A stretch of 64,000 bases of DNA from NCBI GenBank assembly GCA_020061465.1, contig JAGUYG010000009.1, positions 1 to 64,000 on the forward strand. Direction: 5' to 3'. The translations under genes and the position numbers were made by a program. Below, in pieces: positions 29,151-38,324 of this stretch. How positions within the stretch are numbered: the stretch's first letter is position 1; the number at the start of each line of letters is the position of its first letter. The DNA comes from Ignavibacteriales bacterium. Its GTDB lineage: Bacteria > Bacteroidota > Ignavibacteria > Ignavibacteriales > Ignavibacteriaceae. The notes under the pieces are model-generated. The model was not told where the DNA came from. It worked only from the letters and a program-made list of their open reading frames with translations, and did not search any database.

Positions 29151-30086
29151 CTAATCTATTATTTGTCCATTTTCGTCATAGTGATAAAATCCCGCTCTGG
29201 TTTTTTTGCCCAGTTTCCGTTCGCGCACTAATTTGCGTAAAATGGGGCAAGCCCGGTAACGAGGTTCGCCTAACGTTTTCCAAAGAGTTTCCATCCAGGC
29301 AAGCACTTCATCTAAACCCATGCTGTCGGCAAGTTCAAGCGGACCGTATTGAAAGTTATACCCAAGCTTCATGGCAGTATCTATATCTTTGGCGGTTGCT
29401 ACGCCTTCAAGCAAAATATACATTGCTTCATTCAACAGCGGAACGATTGCTCTTGTTGTTACAAATCCGGGGTATTCATATACTTCAACAGGAGTTTTAC
29501 CAATTTTTGCAGCAAATTTTTTAACCATCTCAACGGTTTCATTAGACGTATGAAGACATTTAACAAGTTCGACAAGGGGTATCTTCGGAACAGGATTTAA
29601 GAAGTGCATTCCGATTATTTTGTCGGGTCGATTAGTTGCTTCGGCAATTTTTGTTAAGCTTAATGTAGATGTGTTTGAAACAAAGATTGCATCTTTTTTA
29701 GCTATTGAATCCAATCTGCAAAAAATTTCTTTTTTTAATTCGAAATTTTCTTGAACCGCTTCAATTACGAGATCGCACTCTTTAATCTTTTCGAAATCGA
29801 GCCGCCAGTGTATTCTGCTAAGGATAGATTTTTTTTCAGCATTAGTCATTGCCCAGCGTTTAATCTCACGGTCAATCGATTCTGCTAATGAAATTTTGGC
29901 TTCGTTAAGTTTCTCTTCATTTTTTTCAATTACAATAACATCCATTCCCGAAGCTGCTATAGTGTGTGCAATACCCTGCCCCATTATTCCAGCACCTACT
30001 AAAGCTACGTTGTTTATCGTACCTATTTCTTTTACTATTTGAGTTTTTCCAAGCAGGTCTTCTAATTTAAGATTTTCATTCTGCAT
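29151..30086 (-). CDS. 3-hydroxyacyl-CoA (3-hydroxybutyryl-CoA) dehydrogenase
   Basis: 311 residues with a roughly 25-residue N-terminal extension. NAD-dependent oxidation of 3-hydroxyacyl-CoA. Visible: VALVGAGIMGQGIAH (27-41), DLVIEAVQENFELKKEIF, SNTSTLS, the catalytic GMHFLNPVPKIPLVELV, and the C-terminal domain YNFQYGPLELADSMGLDEVL...KTRAGFY. Fits the single-function Hbd type used in butyrate/fatty-acid metabolism. AGGA is placed upstream of the ATG. Last gene of a four-gene minus-strand run with the lipoprotein and ABC genes. Confidence 0.92.
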   Translation of the reverse strand: MQNENLKLEDLLGKTQIVKEIGTINNVALVGAGIMGQGIAHTIAASGMDVIVIEKNEEKLNEAKISLAESIDREIKRWAMTNAEKKSILSRIHWRLDFEKIKECDLVIEAVQENFELKKEIFCRLDSIAKKDAIFVSNTSTLSLTKIAEATNRPDKIIGMHFLNPVPKIPLVELVKCLHTSNETVEMVKKFAAKIGKTPVEVYEYPGFVTTRAIVPLLNEAMYILLEGVATAKDIDTAMKLGYNFQYGPLELADSMGLDEVLAWMETLWKTLGEPRYRACPILRKLVRERKLGKKTRAGFYHYDENGQIID

Positions 30087-30098
30087 ATAATTGATTTC

Positions 30099-31064
30099 CT
30101 ATAAGTTTTGGTAAAGATTTCGGTTTTTAGCTAACGATTGTAGATCTTCAATATCTTTTTTGTTAAGTGAAATTTCAAAATTGATCTTGTCGGATTTTCT
30201 GACTATCTCCATTTTATCGAACAAAGAATGTAAAATTTTATCATGTCCGGCTAATAGGTCTAATGCAATGGCACTTCTGATTGCTGCCGAAAGTAAATAT
30301 GCATTCTTCGAATCTTTACATTTCCAAATTGATGAAATATTCACACCGTCGGCAAAGTCGGCGGAAATAGAAATATCTTGAATCGAGCCGAGAATTTCTT
30401 TTGCCGGTAATTCCTTTTTTGTACTTAATAATTTTTCGATTAATAGAGCGGCATAGCTGCCATTATCTGTTGCAATCCAATAGTGATCTTTAAATTGAAT
30501 CTGCTGAATGATTGAGATGAATCTATCATTATTCTTGAATGAATTTCCCTCCCCTCGAAGTACGCTTAAAAGATATTCTTCATTGTTAGCTATTAATAAG
30601 ATTGATTGATCTATAAGACAAAAATTTGAAGATGATTTTCCCCTCATATTGAAAATCTTGTGTCCGTCGAACTCCTTTGCATTGAATCGAAGCGGGTTTT
30701 CGAAATAAGCTGAGACTGCACGAAAGTTTTTAGTAAATAAAACTACTGTTGTGCTGTTTCCATCCCATGTTGAAGCTGTATAAACCTCTGCGATTCCCTG
30801 TCTAATTCCCGCGCCTGTTTCACTTTCAAAATCATCAAGCCATTTGCCTGCGGGGTTGCTGCCAAGTGTCGTATCGATAAACTGCTGCCAATGGTTTGTC
30901 TGTCTTAGATTTTCAAAACCTATAAACATAAGTAGCTGCGTGTTTTCAGGGAGATATCTAAAAACATTCCATTGGGATGCAGAAATAGGGGAAACTTCTA
31001 TTTGTTTTTCGCAGCCTGCAAATGCTAAAATTACCACAGCAAAATGGATAAATGATCTCATCAT
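30099..31064 (-). CDS. Predicted lipoprotein of unknown function (DUF3352-like)
   Basis: 321 residues. The signal segment ends FAFAGC-like (AFAGC), giving lipidation Cys18. The mature part (FRYLPENTQLLMFIGFENLRQ, FDGHKIFNM, LLIANNEEYLLSVL, repeated helix/strand units) recalls DUF3352-type lipoproteins, but the match is only by impression. It follows the ABC permease by two bases, so it is probably translated with the exporter and may be an accessory envelope component. Confidence 0.7.
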   Translation of the reverse strand: MMRSFIHFAVVILAFAGCEKQIEVSPISASQWNVFRYLPENTQLLMFIGFENLRQTNHWQQFIDTTLGSNPAGKWLDDFESETGAGIRQGIAEVYTASTWDGNSTTVVLFTKNFRAVSAYFENPLRFNAKEFDGHKIFNMRGKSSSNFCLIDQSILLIANNEEYLLSVLRGEGNSFKNNDRFISIIQQIQFKDHYWIATDNGSYAALLIEKLLSTKKELPAKEILGSIQDISISADFADGVNISSIWKCKDSKNAYLLSAAIRSAIALDLLAGHDKILHSLFDKMEIVRKSDKINFEISLNKKDIEDLQSLAKNRNLYQNL

Positions 31065-31065
31065 A

Positions 31066-31887
31066 TTAAAAATTTTTTTTATTAAATAAGTATCCGCTGT
31101 AAATCATAATGACAATTAAAAAAATAAATGAAGAAATAATTGGTCGAAATTCATTTATTTCTGCTTTCATAACAAGAGATAAAGAAATACTTCCCATTAG
31201 TTCGGATGTTTTTGGAACGATGTAATATAAACCTTTAATTAAAGTTCTGATAATTTCGCTCTCGGTAAGAAGATGAATTTTATCTTTTCCTAATAAAAGA
31301 ACAGGGCTTAGAACTAAGTAGATGAGATATGCAATCATCATTCCCGGTATCGAGCTTCTTGTAGTAATACCGAAGAATACAATCAATGCGTAAAGCACCG
31401 CAAAAGTGAAAGTGATAATAACAATTAAGAAAAGAAAATTAAATTCCCAATACGAAAATTTTAATGAAATAATGCTCCAAACTCCTACTACAAGAAATGC
31501 AATATTTACAAACACAACCAGTATACCGCCAAAATATTTTCCCAGCATCAATTGCGTCCTTGATACAGGTTTTGATAATAGCAGATCTATATTGCCTTTT
31601 TCAAGCATGTTCGGGATAAAACTTGAACTTGCAAAAATAGATAATAGAAGACACAAACCGGCTAATGGTGTAACAATTATTAGCTGGAGTGAAGAGATTA
31701 TCTCTCTGATCATTTTATCTTTACCCTCAGGATTAGCAAACTGAGTTATTGCTTCCGTATCAATCAAACTGAATGCAGCAGCCAATCCTATCAGAATAAA
31801 TGCAGATATTCCTAAAAAGAAAATAAACACTTTACGTACAAGAGCTTCGCGAAAAGTAAAAAGCGACATTATAAAGACATTGCGCAT
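31066..31887 (-). CDS. ABC-2 type exporter permease
   Basis: 273 residues with about six hydrophobic helices. The opening MRNVFIMSLFTFREALVRKVF and NMLEKGNIDLLLSKPVSRTQLMLGKYFGG are typical of NatB/Nos-type ABC-2 membrane subunits. It forms an exporter with the ATPase immediately upstream (stop and start abut). Substrate unknown. Confidence 0.88.
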   Translation of the reverse strand: MRNVFIMSLFTFREALVRKVFIFFLGISAFILIGLAAAFSLIDTEAITQFANPEGKDKMIREIISSLQLIIVTPLAGLCLLLSIFASSSFIPNMLEKGNIDLLLSKPVSRTQLMLGKYFGGILVVFVNIAFLVVGVWSIISLKFSYWEFNFLFLIVIITFTFAVLYALIVFFGITTRSSIPGMMIAYLIYLVLSPVLLLGKDKIHLLTESEIIRTLIKGLYYIVPKTSELMGSISLSLVMKAEINEFRPIISSFIFLIVIMIYSGYLFNKKNF

Positions 31888-32829
31888 TTATTTAACTTCT
31901 CCCTCAGCTTCTTTTATTAAGGAGATGAAAATATCTTCAAGAGTATTTTTTTGTTGAATTATTTCTTTAATCATCACCTCTTTTTTTCTGATCATATCAA
32001 TCAAGCGATTTAGTTCGGTTATATCTGCAACTTTCAATGAATAAACAAGCTCACTTATTTTGGTTAAGTTGAAACCGTTAATTAAATCTTCGATGCTCAT
32101 TAGTGTTGAATCCGGATCGAAAGTAATTAAATATTCCTCTTTCCGTTCGGTCAATTCTTTAACCGTGCCTTCGCGAATTAATCTGCCTTTATTAAGGATT
32201 CCGACCCGGTCGGTGATTAATTCAACTTCTGAAAGAAGATGGCTGTTTAAGAAAATAGTTTTGCCTTTACTTTTAAGTGCAAGAAGAATATCACGAATTT
32301 CTTTGCGTCCGATCGGATCGACTCCGTCTGTCGGCTCGTCAAGAAAAATTAATTCGGGTTCATTCAGCAATGCTTGAGCAAGCCCCAGCCGCTGCATCAT
32401 CCCTTTTGAGTAGGCTTTCACTTTAGTTCTTTTCCACTTCTCCAATTTAACCAATTCCAAAAGCTCTTTTATTTTCTGGCGAAGTTCCGGCTTCTTTATC
32501 CCACTTAACTTACCGAAGAAAATCATTACCTCTTCACCTGTGAGATAGGGGGGGTACTTATGATTTTCGGGGAGATAGCCAATTCGCTTTTTAATGGTAT
32601 AGTCTGAAATTGCGGTATTAAAAATCTTAGTCCATCCGGAAGTAGGAAAAGTAATTCCGAGAAGGATTTTTACAAGCGTAGTTTTTCCGGCGCCGTTTGG
32701 TCCTAAAAGACCGAAAATAGTTCCTGCTCGTACATTTAGGGACAAATCAATAAGCGCATGAATATTTTTCTTTCCAAAGGAGGAAGAATAAATTTTGGTT
32801 AGCTTATGTATTTCAATTACATCGGTCAC
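31888..32829 (-). CDS. ABC transporter ATP-binding protein
   Basis: 313 residues from GTG. Walker A GPNGAGKTT (43-51), Q-loop IGYLPENHKYPP, a signature replaced by YSKGMMQRLGLA (about 140-151) as in NatA-like exporters, Walker B LIFLDEPTDG, and the H-loop FLNSHLLSEVE. The C-terminal 85 residues form the extension typical of DrrA/NatA ATPases. Partner of the downstream permease. Confidence 0.93.
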   Translation of the reverse strand: MTDVIEIHKLTKIYSSSFGKKNIHALIDLSLNVRAGTIFGLLGPNGAGKTTLVKILLGITFPTSGWTKIFNTAISDYTIKKRIGYLPENHKYPPYLTGEEVMIFFGKLSGIKKPELRQKIKELLELVKLEKWKRTKVKAYSKGMMQRLGLAQALLNEPELIFLDEPTDGVDPIGRKEIRDILLALKSKGKTIFLNSHLLSEVELITDRVGILNKGRLIREGTVKELTERKEEYLITFDPDSTLMSIEDLINGFNLTKISELVYSLKVADITELNRLIDMIRKKEVMIKEIIQQKNTLEDIFISLIKEAEGEVK

Positions 32830-33127
32830 AATCGAGTCTCAATAAAAATCCTTTTTCTGTATGTAAATATATGAAAAAGGGAAGTAATCAGTAATCAATC
32901 TACTGGAGATAGTAATGCGGTTTGAATAATAAAAACCTGATTAATTATGTACTGCTGACTAAGTGCTGTTCAATTATAATCGATTTGAAATAAATAATCA
33001 GGCACTGTTTCTTGCAAACAAACGGAAAAGTGAGTGAGTATTTCTAAGATGAAAAGAGATAAAGGTTGCAGCAGAATGGATGAATGGAAATAAAAAAAAT
33101 ATAAAGGAATGATTCGTACACACAGAA

Positions 33128-33247
33128 GGATTCTCCGAAGGATGCTGTTAGCAGAATCCTCAACCCTTTGATCCGAAGTCAAATGCTCTATCCAGTTTAT
33201 CCGGCGAAACTGATTTTTCGGTGAAGATGGATTGAGCTGCGGGCGCA
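33128..33247 (-). pseudogene. Decayed tRNA-Arg(TCG) copy with two inserted palindromes
   Basis: Aligns with the intact tRNA-Arg(TCG) at 49889-49962 but carries two insertions. One is 20 bases (33134-33153), TCC-GAA-GGA followed by TGCT-GTT-AGCA, in the T-arm region. The other is 36 bases (33195-33230), an imperfect palindrome, in the D-arm region. The anticodon arm is still identical (33163-33193 against 49920-49945). It cannot fold as a tRNA. The segment downstream, up to 33331, matches the spacer and the second tRNA. Confidence 0.85.
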
Positions 33248-33287
33248 GATTTTCACAATTTGTAAATTGACATGTAGCTTTTCTTTG

Positions 33288-33331
33288 TGCACCCGGAAGG
33301 ATTCGAACCTTCAACCTTCTGATCCGTAGTC
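33288..33331 (-). repeat. Left attachment site: 3' part of tRNA-Arg(ACG)
   Basis: Forty-four bases equal the 3' half of tRNA-Arg(ACG) (50005-50048) with one mismatch (T for C at 33302). Similarity stops abruptly after GTAGTC, inside the anticodon arm, where the island begins. The upstream spacer is also shared. This is the expected displaced tRNA fragment of a tRNA-targeting integrative element. Confidence 0.85.
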
Positions 33332-33587
33332 GTCGGGAATCGCTGAATTTTCGCTAAAAATAAAGAGTTTGTTGGGAACTCCATACACAGTTCATACAAT
33401 GGAAGGAGTTCTAAAATGTTCTTAGTAAAAAACAACAAGTCTTCATTTTACCAAATCGTATATTTCATCGATGGTAAAAGAACAACTCATTCCACCAAAA
33501 AGACAAACGAACAAGAAGCACTCCAATATTTGGAAGAGTTCAAGAAATCTCTTTCACTCCCTTCCGGGGTATTTGATTCAATTTCTC

Positions 33588-33604
33588 TCCCGACAGAATC
33601 GGGA
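33588..33604. repeat. TCCCGA palindrome inside the integrase
   Basis: TCCCGA-CAGAA-TCGGGA; the same arms recur at 48011-48027 inside the crcB riboswitch. It encodes part of LPTESGCSK in a weakly conserved linker. Confidence 0.6.
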
Positions 33605-34236
33605 TGTTCCAAAATAACTACTGATGAAAATAGCTTAACTCTCTCAATATTCAAAGAGGAGTATCTTGAATACTGCAATCCGGTTAAATCAAAAAAGTAT
33701 ATTGATTCAATAGCATTTTCATTTAAGCAGTTTATTTCATTGTGTGGAAATCGTTCATTAACTGAAATTGACATTCGTACAGTTGATAAATTTATCAATT
33801 CGACCTTTACACGCACAGAAAGAGGCGCTCATCTTTATTACCGTTCACTCAAGGCAGCATTCAATAAAGCTGTAGAATGGAATTACATTCCCGTTAATCC
33901 TTTTGCTAAAGTTAAATTTCCAAAGCTCTCAAACACATTTCCGGTTTTTATTTCTGAAGATGAGCTGCTGATTATACTTGCAAATACTCCGCATCAGCAT
34001 CTTAAAGATATTTTTACTGTTGCCTTTTATACCGGTTTACGTCTCAGCGAATTAATAAATATGCAGTGGAACTGGATTGAATTTCTGCAAAATCAAATTA
34101 CTGTTAAATGCACAGATGAATTCTTAACCAAAAGTAAAAAAGAAAGAATTGTTTCTATGAGTGAAAAGGTTAAAGCAATATTATTCAGAAGGTTTAATTC
34201 TGCTTCTCATAATCCTGGTGAAGTTGTTTTCTATAA

Positions 34237-34260
34237 CCTGCCTGCCGGTGGTAGGCAAGG
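34237..34260. repeat. TGCCTGCC palindrome inside the integrase
   Basis: TGCCTGCC (34239-34246) and GGTAGGCA (34250-34257) pair with one mismatch around GGT. It encodes LPAGGRQG, between the catalytic Arg and the His-Arg box, where the integrase family is variable. It is in frame. Similar CCTGCC..GGCAGG hairpins lie at 19075-19112, 47991-48004 and 49789-49818. Confidence 0.6.
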
Positions 34261-34387
34261 TGTGAAAGGGAAAATATTATATCCCGATGCTGTTAGTAGG
34301 CGATTCAGAAAAATTGTTCGTAAATCAAATCTTAGTGAAAAAATTCATTTTCATACTTTGCGGCATTCTTTCGCTTCGCTGCCGGTT

Positions 34388-34407
34388 CTCCGAAGGAGTC
34401 CTTCGGA
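34388..34407. repeat. 20-bp palindromic insertion that breaks the integrase
   Basis: CTCCGAAGGAGTCCTTCGGA lies between GTT and CAA codons. It holds two complementary 9-base halves around one base. Because 20 is not a multiple of three it shifts the frame; deleting it joins two conserved integrase blocks exactly. Confidence 0.9.
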
Positions 34408-34540
34408 CAAAAAGGTGTGTCATTATATGTAGTTAAAGAATTACTCGGTCACGAAGATTTAGCAACCACGCAAATATATTCTCACCTGCAAAAACAAAAT
34501 TTAACGGATGCGGTATATCTATTATAATTATTTATTAGGA

Positions 34541-34554
34541 GGGAGTATACTCCC
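34541..34554. terminator. Palindrome between integrase and enolase, possible bidirectional terminator
   Basis: GGGAGTATACTCCC is a perfect 14-bp palindrome in a GGAGG..CCCCC context, seven bases beyond the enolase stop and 14 beyond the integrase stop. Only short T runs follow, so termination is uncertain. Confidence 0.5.
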
Positions 34555-34560
34555 CCTTAG

Positions 34561-35841
34561 TTATTTATTTTTAAATGCTTTAATTCCTGCAAAGGAAGAA
34601 TTGCTTCCAAGCTCTTCTTCAATTCTTATAAGCTGATTGAACTTTGCAATTCGTTCACTTCTGCATCCGCTTCCTGTTTTTATGTGTCCGGCATTGGTTG
34701 CTACTACTAAATCCGAAATTGTTGTATCTTCTGTTTCGCCACTTCTGTGCGAAATAAAATTATTGTAATTATTTTTCTTTGCAAGATTGATTGTTTGCAG
34801 TGTTTCAGTTACAGTTCCTATTTGATTTAATTTTATCAGAATCGAATTAGCAATTCCTTTCTCAATTCCTTCTTTTAATATTTTTGGATTGGTGCAGAAG
34901 ATATCATCTCCAACTAATTCAATTTTATTCCCTAATTCTTTAGTAAGATTTTTCCAGCCTTCCCAATCGTTTTCTGCCATTCCGTCTTCCAAAAGAATTA
35001 TGGGATAATCGTTAACCCATTTCTTCCAGATTTCAATCATCTCATCTGATGAAGCTAAATGCTGGTCTGATTTGAAGAATTTATACTTTCCATTTTCCCA
35101 CATTTCGCTCGCAGCCGGGTCTAAACAAATTGAAACATCAACACCGGGTTTATATCCGGCTTTTTCAATTCCTTCAAGAATAGATTCAACAGCTTCTTCA
35201 TTTGATTTTAAGTTTGGTGCAAATCCACCCTCATCTCCAACTCCGGTTGAATATTCTTTTTTCTTTAATATCTCTTTAAGTGTATGAAATACTTCAATTC
35301 CCATTCTTATAGATTCTTTAAACGATGGAGCGTTGTGCGGTGCAATCATAAATTCCTGAAAGTCAACATTATTATCAGCGTGTTTTCCACCGTTTATAAC
35401 ATTCATACAAGGAACTGGCATGATGTATTTTTTTTTATCGTTTAAATAACGATAAAGAGGAATGCCTTTTTTCAAGGCTGCAGCACGTGCAAAAGCAATT
35501 GATACACCAAGAATAGCATTAGCACCAAGCCGGGCTTTATTAGATGTGCCATCTAATTTTATTAAAGTCTTATCTAATTCTTTTTGTGATTCAAAAAATT
35601 TTTTGAAAAGATGTTCAGCAATTTCTTTATTAACATTTTCAACGGCTTTAAGAACACCTTTGCCTTTAAATCTTGATCTATCACCATCCCTTAATTCAAC
35701 AGCTTCTCTTTCTCCGGTGCTTGCTCCACTTGGCACAATTGCTCTTCCAAAGAATTTATTGTCAAGTGTAACATCAACTTCCACCGTTGGATTTCCTCTT
35801 GAATCTAAAATCTCTCTGCCGACTACTTTAGTTATTTTCAT
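34561..35841 (-). CDS. eno: Enolase
   Basis: 426 residues. Converts 2-phosphoglycerate to phosphoenolpyruvate with magnesium. Visible: [58 protein letters not shown] with catalytic Glu, [21 protein letters not shown], the catalytic Lys in [28 protein letters not shown], and [15 protein letters not shown]. All active-site residues appear intact. Enolase is strongly inhibited by fluoride with phosphate and magnesium. It is the last gene of the minus-strand run MFS, zinc-finger protein, pyrophosphatase, enolase, headed by the fluoride riboswitch at 39632-39684. Whether a second eno exists elsewhere cannot be seen. Confidence 0.96.
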   Translation of the reverse strand: MKITKVVGREILDSRGNPTVEVDVTLDNKFFGRAIVPSGASTGEREAVELRDGDRSRFKGKGVLKAVENVNKEIAEHLFKKFFESQKELDKTLIKLDGTSNKARLGANAILGVSIAFARAAALKKGIPLYRYLNDKKKYIMPVPCMNVINGGKHADNNVDFQEFMIAPHNAPSFKESIRMGIEVFHTLKEILKKKEYSTGVGDEGGFAPNLKSNEEAVESILEGIEKAGYKPGVDVSICLDPAASEMWENGKYKFFKSDQHLASSDEMIEIWKKWVNDYPIILLEDGMAENDWEGWKNLTKELGNKIELVGDDIFCTNPKILKEGIEKGIANSILIKLNQIGTVTETLQTINLAKKNNYNNFISHRSGETEDTTISDLVVATNAGHIKTGSGCRSERIAKFNQLIRIEEELGSNSSFAGIKAFKNK

Positions 35842-35931
35842 TTTATAATCTTCCTTTTTTATTTATATCTCTAATTCGTAATAGAAAACTTTATATCAAA
35901 GTTTCTTATGTGAATAAACAATTAATATTGA

Positions 35932-37932
35932 TTAAAATAAATTTGCAACAAACTGACTAATCTTGTTTGAATATCTTACAAACACCGGAGCAAATACCAA
36001 AGAAACTACAGACATTAATTTAATAAGGATATTCATTGAAGGTCCGGTTGTATCTTTAAATGGATCACCCACTGTATCGCCAACAATTGCAGCGGCGTGA
36101 GTTGGAGTTCCTTTGCCCCCGAGGTTTCCTTCTTCAATCCATTTTTTTGAATTATCCCATGCAGCGCCAGCATTTGCCATCATTATTCCGAGAAGAACCC
36201 CCGTTGCAGTAGCACCAGCTAAAAATCCGCCAAGAGTTTCAACACCTAAAAATAATCCCACAAGCAAAGGAACAATTACCGCAAGAAGTCCCGGAAGAAT
36301 CATTTCTTTAAGTGCACCTTTAGTAACAATATCAACGCAGGCAGCAGTATCTGGTTTACCGGTGCCTTCAAGCAAACCGACAATTTCTTTAAACTGCCTT
36401 CTTATTTCTAAGATCATTTTATCGGCAGTTCTTCCAACAGCTTTCATAGTAAGTGAGGCAATTATAAACGGCATTAGTGCACCAATTAACAGTCCCACTA
36501 CAGGCATATGTTTTGTCAGATCAATTGCCTGTAAATTAACTGAGTGTTGAAAAGCTGAAAACAATGCAAGCGCAGTTAAGGCGGCTGAACCTATAGCAAA
36601 TCCTTTTCCTATCGCTGCGGTTGTATTGCCAAGTGCATCAAGCTTATCGGTAATTTTTCTAACTTCTTTTCCAAGCCCAGACATTTCCGCAATACCTCCT
36701 GCGTTATCTGCTATTGGTCCGTAGGAATCAGTTGACATTACAATTCCAATTGTAGAAAGCATTCCGACTGCTGCTAAAGCAATTCCATAAAGTCCGCTTA
36801 ATGTAAATGAAATAATAATTGCTATGGCAATTGTTATTATAGGTAAAATTGTACTTTCAAATCCTATGGCTAGCCCGGTAATAATTGTTGTTGCGGCACC
36901 AGACTCCGAACTCTTTGCAATACTCTTTATTGGTGAACCGGAAGTATAATATTCGCTTTCAATACCTATTAGTATTCCACAAAATAATCCGGTTATTACA
37001 ACCCAGAATTCATTTAAACTGCCAACTATAATTTTTGAAGCAAAGTAAGCCCCGATTATAAATACTATTCCGGCAACATAAGTTGTATTTCGTAACGCAG
37101 TTTGGGGGTTCATTTTTTTTAGTATATTTATTGAAAAAATTCCTGTTAAAGAAGCTATTAAGCCGATGGTTATAAACACAATTGGCAAGACAGAATACTC
37201 AAAAGCCATTTCAGAAAAAGTTGCAGCAATAGCAATAGAAGCTACAACTGAACCCACATAGGATTCAAAAAGATCTGCACCCATTCCTGCAGTATCACCA
37301 ACACAATCGCCGACATTATCTGCAATAACTCCGGGATTTCTTGGATCATCTTCCGGAATTCCTGCTTCTACTTTACCAACCAAATCAGCACCAACATCTG
37401 CGCTTTTTGTATAGATACCGCCGCCTACTCTTGCAAATAGAGCTATTGATGAAGCGCCGAGTGCATATCCACTAATAATCTCTGGATTTTTTGTGAAGAA
37501 GAAAACAAGACCGAGACCAACCACACCTATAGCTGCAACAGAAATTCCCATAACTGAACCACCGAGAAATGCTGTTAACAGAGCCAGAGGAGAACCACCG
37601 GTTACTGCTGCCTGACAGCTTCTGCTGCTGCTTCGTGTTGCTGCCTGCATTCCAAAAATACCAGCCAACATTGATGAAATTGCTCCGCCGATATATGCTA
37701 TTCCGGTATAAAGGGATAAAAAGATCGTTAAAATTATAAATACAGCACTCATAAAGATTGCAATTATTTGATACTCTCTTTTAAGAAATACCATAGCACC
37801 AATATGAATTTGTTCTGCTATTTCTTTCATTTTTTCATTTCCGGCATCGCGTCTCATTACCAATTTGTAGATAAAAAGTGCGCATAATAATCCTGCTAAA
37901 CCGATTAATGGAATCCATAATATATTTTCCAT
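35932..37932 (-). CDS. hppA: Membrane-bound ion-translocating pyrophosphatase
   Basis: 666 residues, about 16 membrane helices. Hydrolyses pyrophosphate while pumping H+ or Na+. Visible: the signature [28 protein letters not shown] followed by [15 protein letters not shown] (given in parts), [16 protein letters not shown], and the C-terminal [19 protein letters not shown]. The [16 protein letters not shown] segment has Ala rather than Lys, the mark of potassium-dependent enzymes; ion specificity is not resolved. Soluble family I/II pyrophosphatases are fluoride-sensitive, which gives a reason for its place in this riboswitch-led operon. Ten bases downstream of the zinc-finger gene. Confidence 0.95.
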   Translation of the reverse strand: MENILWIPLIGLAGLLCALFIYKLVMRRDAGNEKMKEIAEQIHIGAMVFLKREYQIIAIFMSAVFIILTIFLSLYTGIAYIGGAISSMLAGIFGMQAATRSSSRSCQAAVTGGSPLALLTAFLGGSVMGISVAAIGVVGLGLVFFFTKNPEIISGYALGASSIALFARVGGGIYTKSADVGADLVGKVEAGIPEDDPRNPGVIADNVGDCVGDTAGMGADLFESYVGSVVASIAIAATFSEMAFEYSVLPIVFITIGLIASLTGIFSINILKKMNPQTALRNTTYVAGIVFIIGAYFASKIIVGSLNEFWVVITGLFCGILIGIESEYYTSGSPIKSIAKSSESGAATTIITGLAIGFESTILPIITIAIAIIISFTLSGLYGIALAAVGMLSTIGIVMSTDSYGPIADNAGGIAEMSGLGKEVRKITDKLDALGNTTAAIGKGFAIGSAALTALALFSAFQHSVNLQAIDLTKHMPVVGLLIGALMPFIIASLTMKAVGRTADKMILEIRRQFKEIVGLLEGTGKPDTAACVDIVTKGALKEMILPGLLAVIVPLLVGLFLGVETLGGFLAGATATGVLLGIMMANAGAAWDNSKKWIEEGNLGGKGTPTHAAAIVGDTVGDPFKDTTGPSMNILIKLMSVVSLVFAPVFVRYSNKISQFVANLF

Positions 37933-37942
37933 AATTATTCCC

Positions 37943-38245
37943 TTATTTTTTAGATGTTGTAAAAAGAATATCCCCTCTTTGAAGCCGTGGATATTTTGGA
38001 TTTGTCAGGTCTCTTATATCTTGAGTATAAATAACATTAATAGAAATATTTTTATCTAATTCCGGGAATTGAAGCTCATCGTAAACTTTATTCTTTTCAA
38101 CCGGTAAGTGATGTTCTAGTTCATCTCTTGAAAAAAATATTTTCCCGCAAACGCCACATCTGAAAATTTTTCCGCTAATAGTTTCAATCGAAAACGGAAT
38201 TTTATTTTTCATTCTGAATTTAGCGGTTAGTTTTGGAGCTGACAT
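37943..38245 (-). CDS. Small protein with C2H2-like zinc finger, fluoride operon
   Basis: 100 residues, not recognised. One zinc-finger-like unit: Cys30-x2-Cys33-x11-His45-His46 ([19 protein letters not shown]), preceded by a basic N-terminus. The C-terminal half is [25 protein letters not shown]. It lies between the MFS transporter (79 bases upstream) and hppA (10 bases downstream) in the riboswitch-led transcript, so it belongs to the fluoride response by context. It could be a regulator or an RNA/DNA binder; nothing in the sequence decides. Confidence 0.7.
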   Translation of the reverse strand: MSAPKLTAKFRMKNKIPFSIETISGKIFRCGVCGKIFFSRDELEHHLPVEKNKVYDELQFPELDKNISINVIYTQDIRDLTNPKYPRLQRGDILFTTSKK

Positions 38246-38324
38246 AATTCAAATATTATAAAATTATAAGGTTACAAAATTGCAAGACTTATATACTAAT
38301 TTTTTAATCTTGAAATCATAATTC

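Larger units (their letters stand above)
33416..34527 (+). pseudogene. Tyrosine recombinase (integrase), frameshifted by a palindromic insertion
   Basis: The N-terminal SAM-like binding domain and most of the catalytic domain are open to a stop at 34432: TGLRLSEL with the first catalytic Arg, and HTLRHSFAS with the His-x-x-Arg box. A 20-base insertion at 34388-34407 shifts the frame. Removing it restores VQKGVSLYVVKELLGHEDL and ATTQIYSHL with the nucleophile Tyr, ending at 34527. The open form therefore lacks the Tyr and should be inactive. Two other in-frame palindromes (33588-33604, 34237-34260) also lie in it. Position beside the att repeat makes it the element's own integrase. Confidence 0.9.

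Noticed and set aside
32970-33314. 114-codon minus-strand open frame
   Set aside because: It runs through the tRNA remnants and repeats; its translation is that of decayed RNA genes.
33128-33331. Functional tRNA genes left of the integrase
   Set aside because: The first copy carries two insertions that break the T and D arms, and the second stops inside the anticodon arm.
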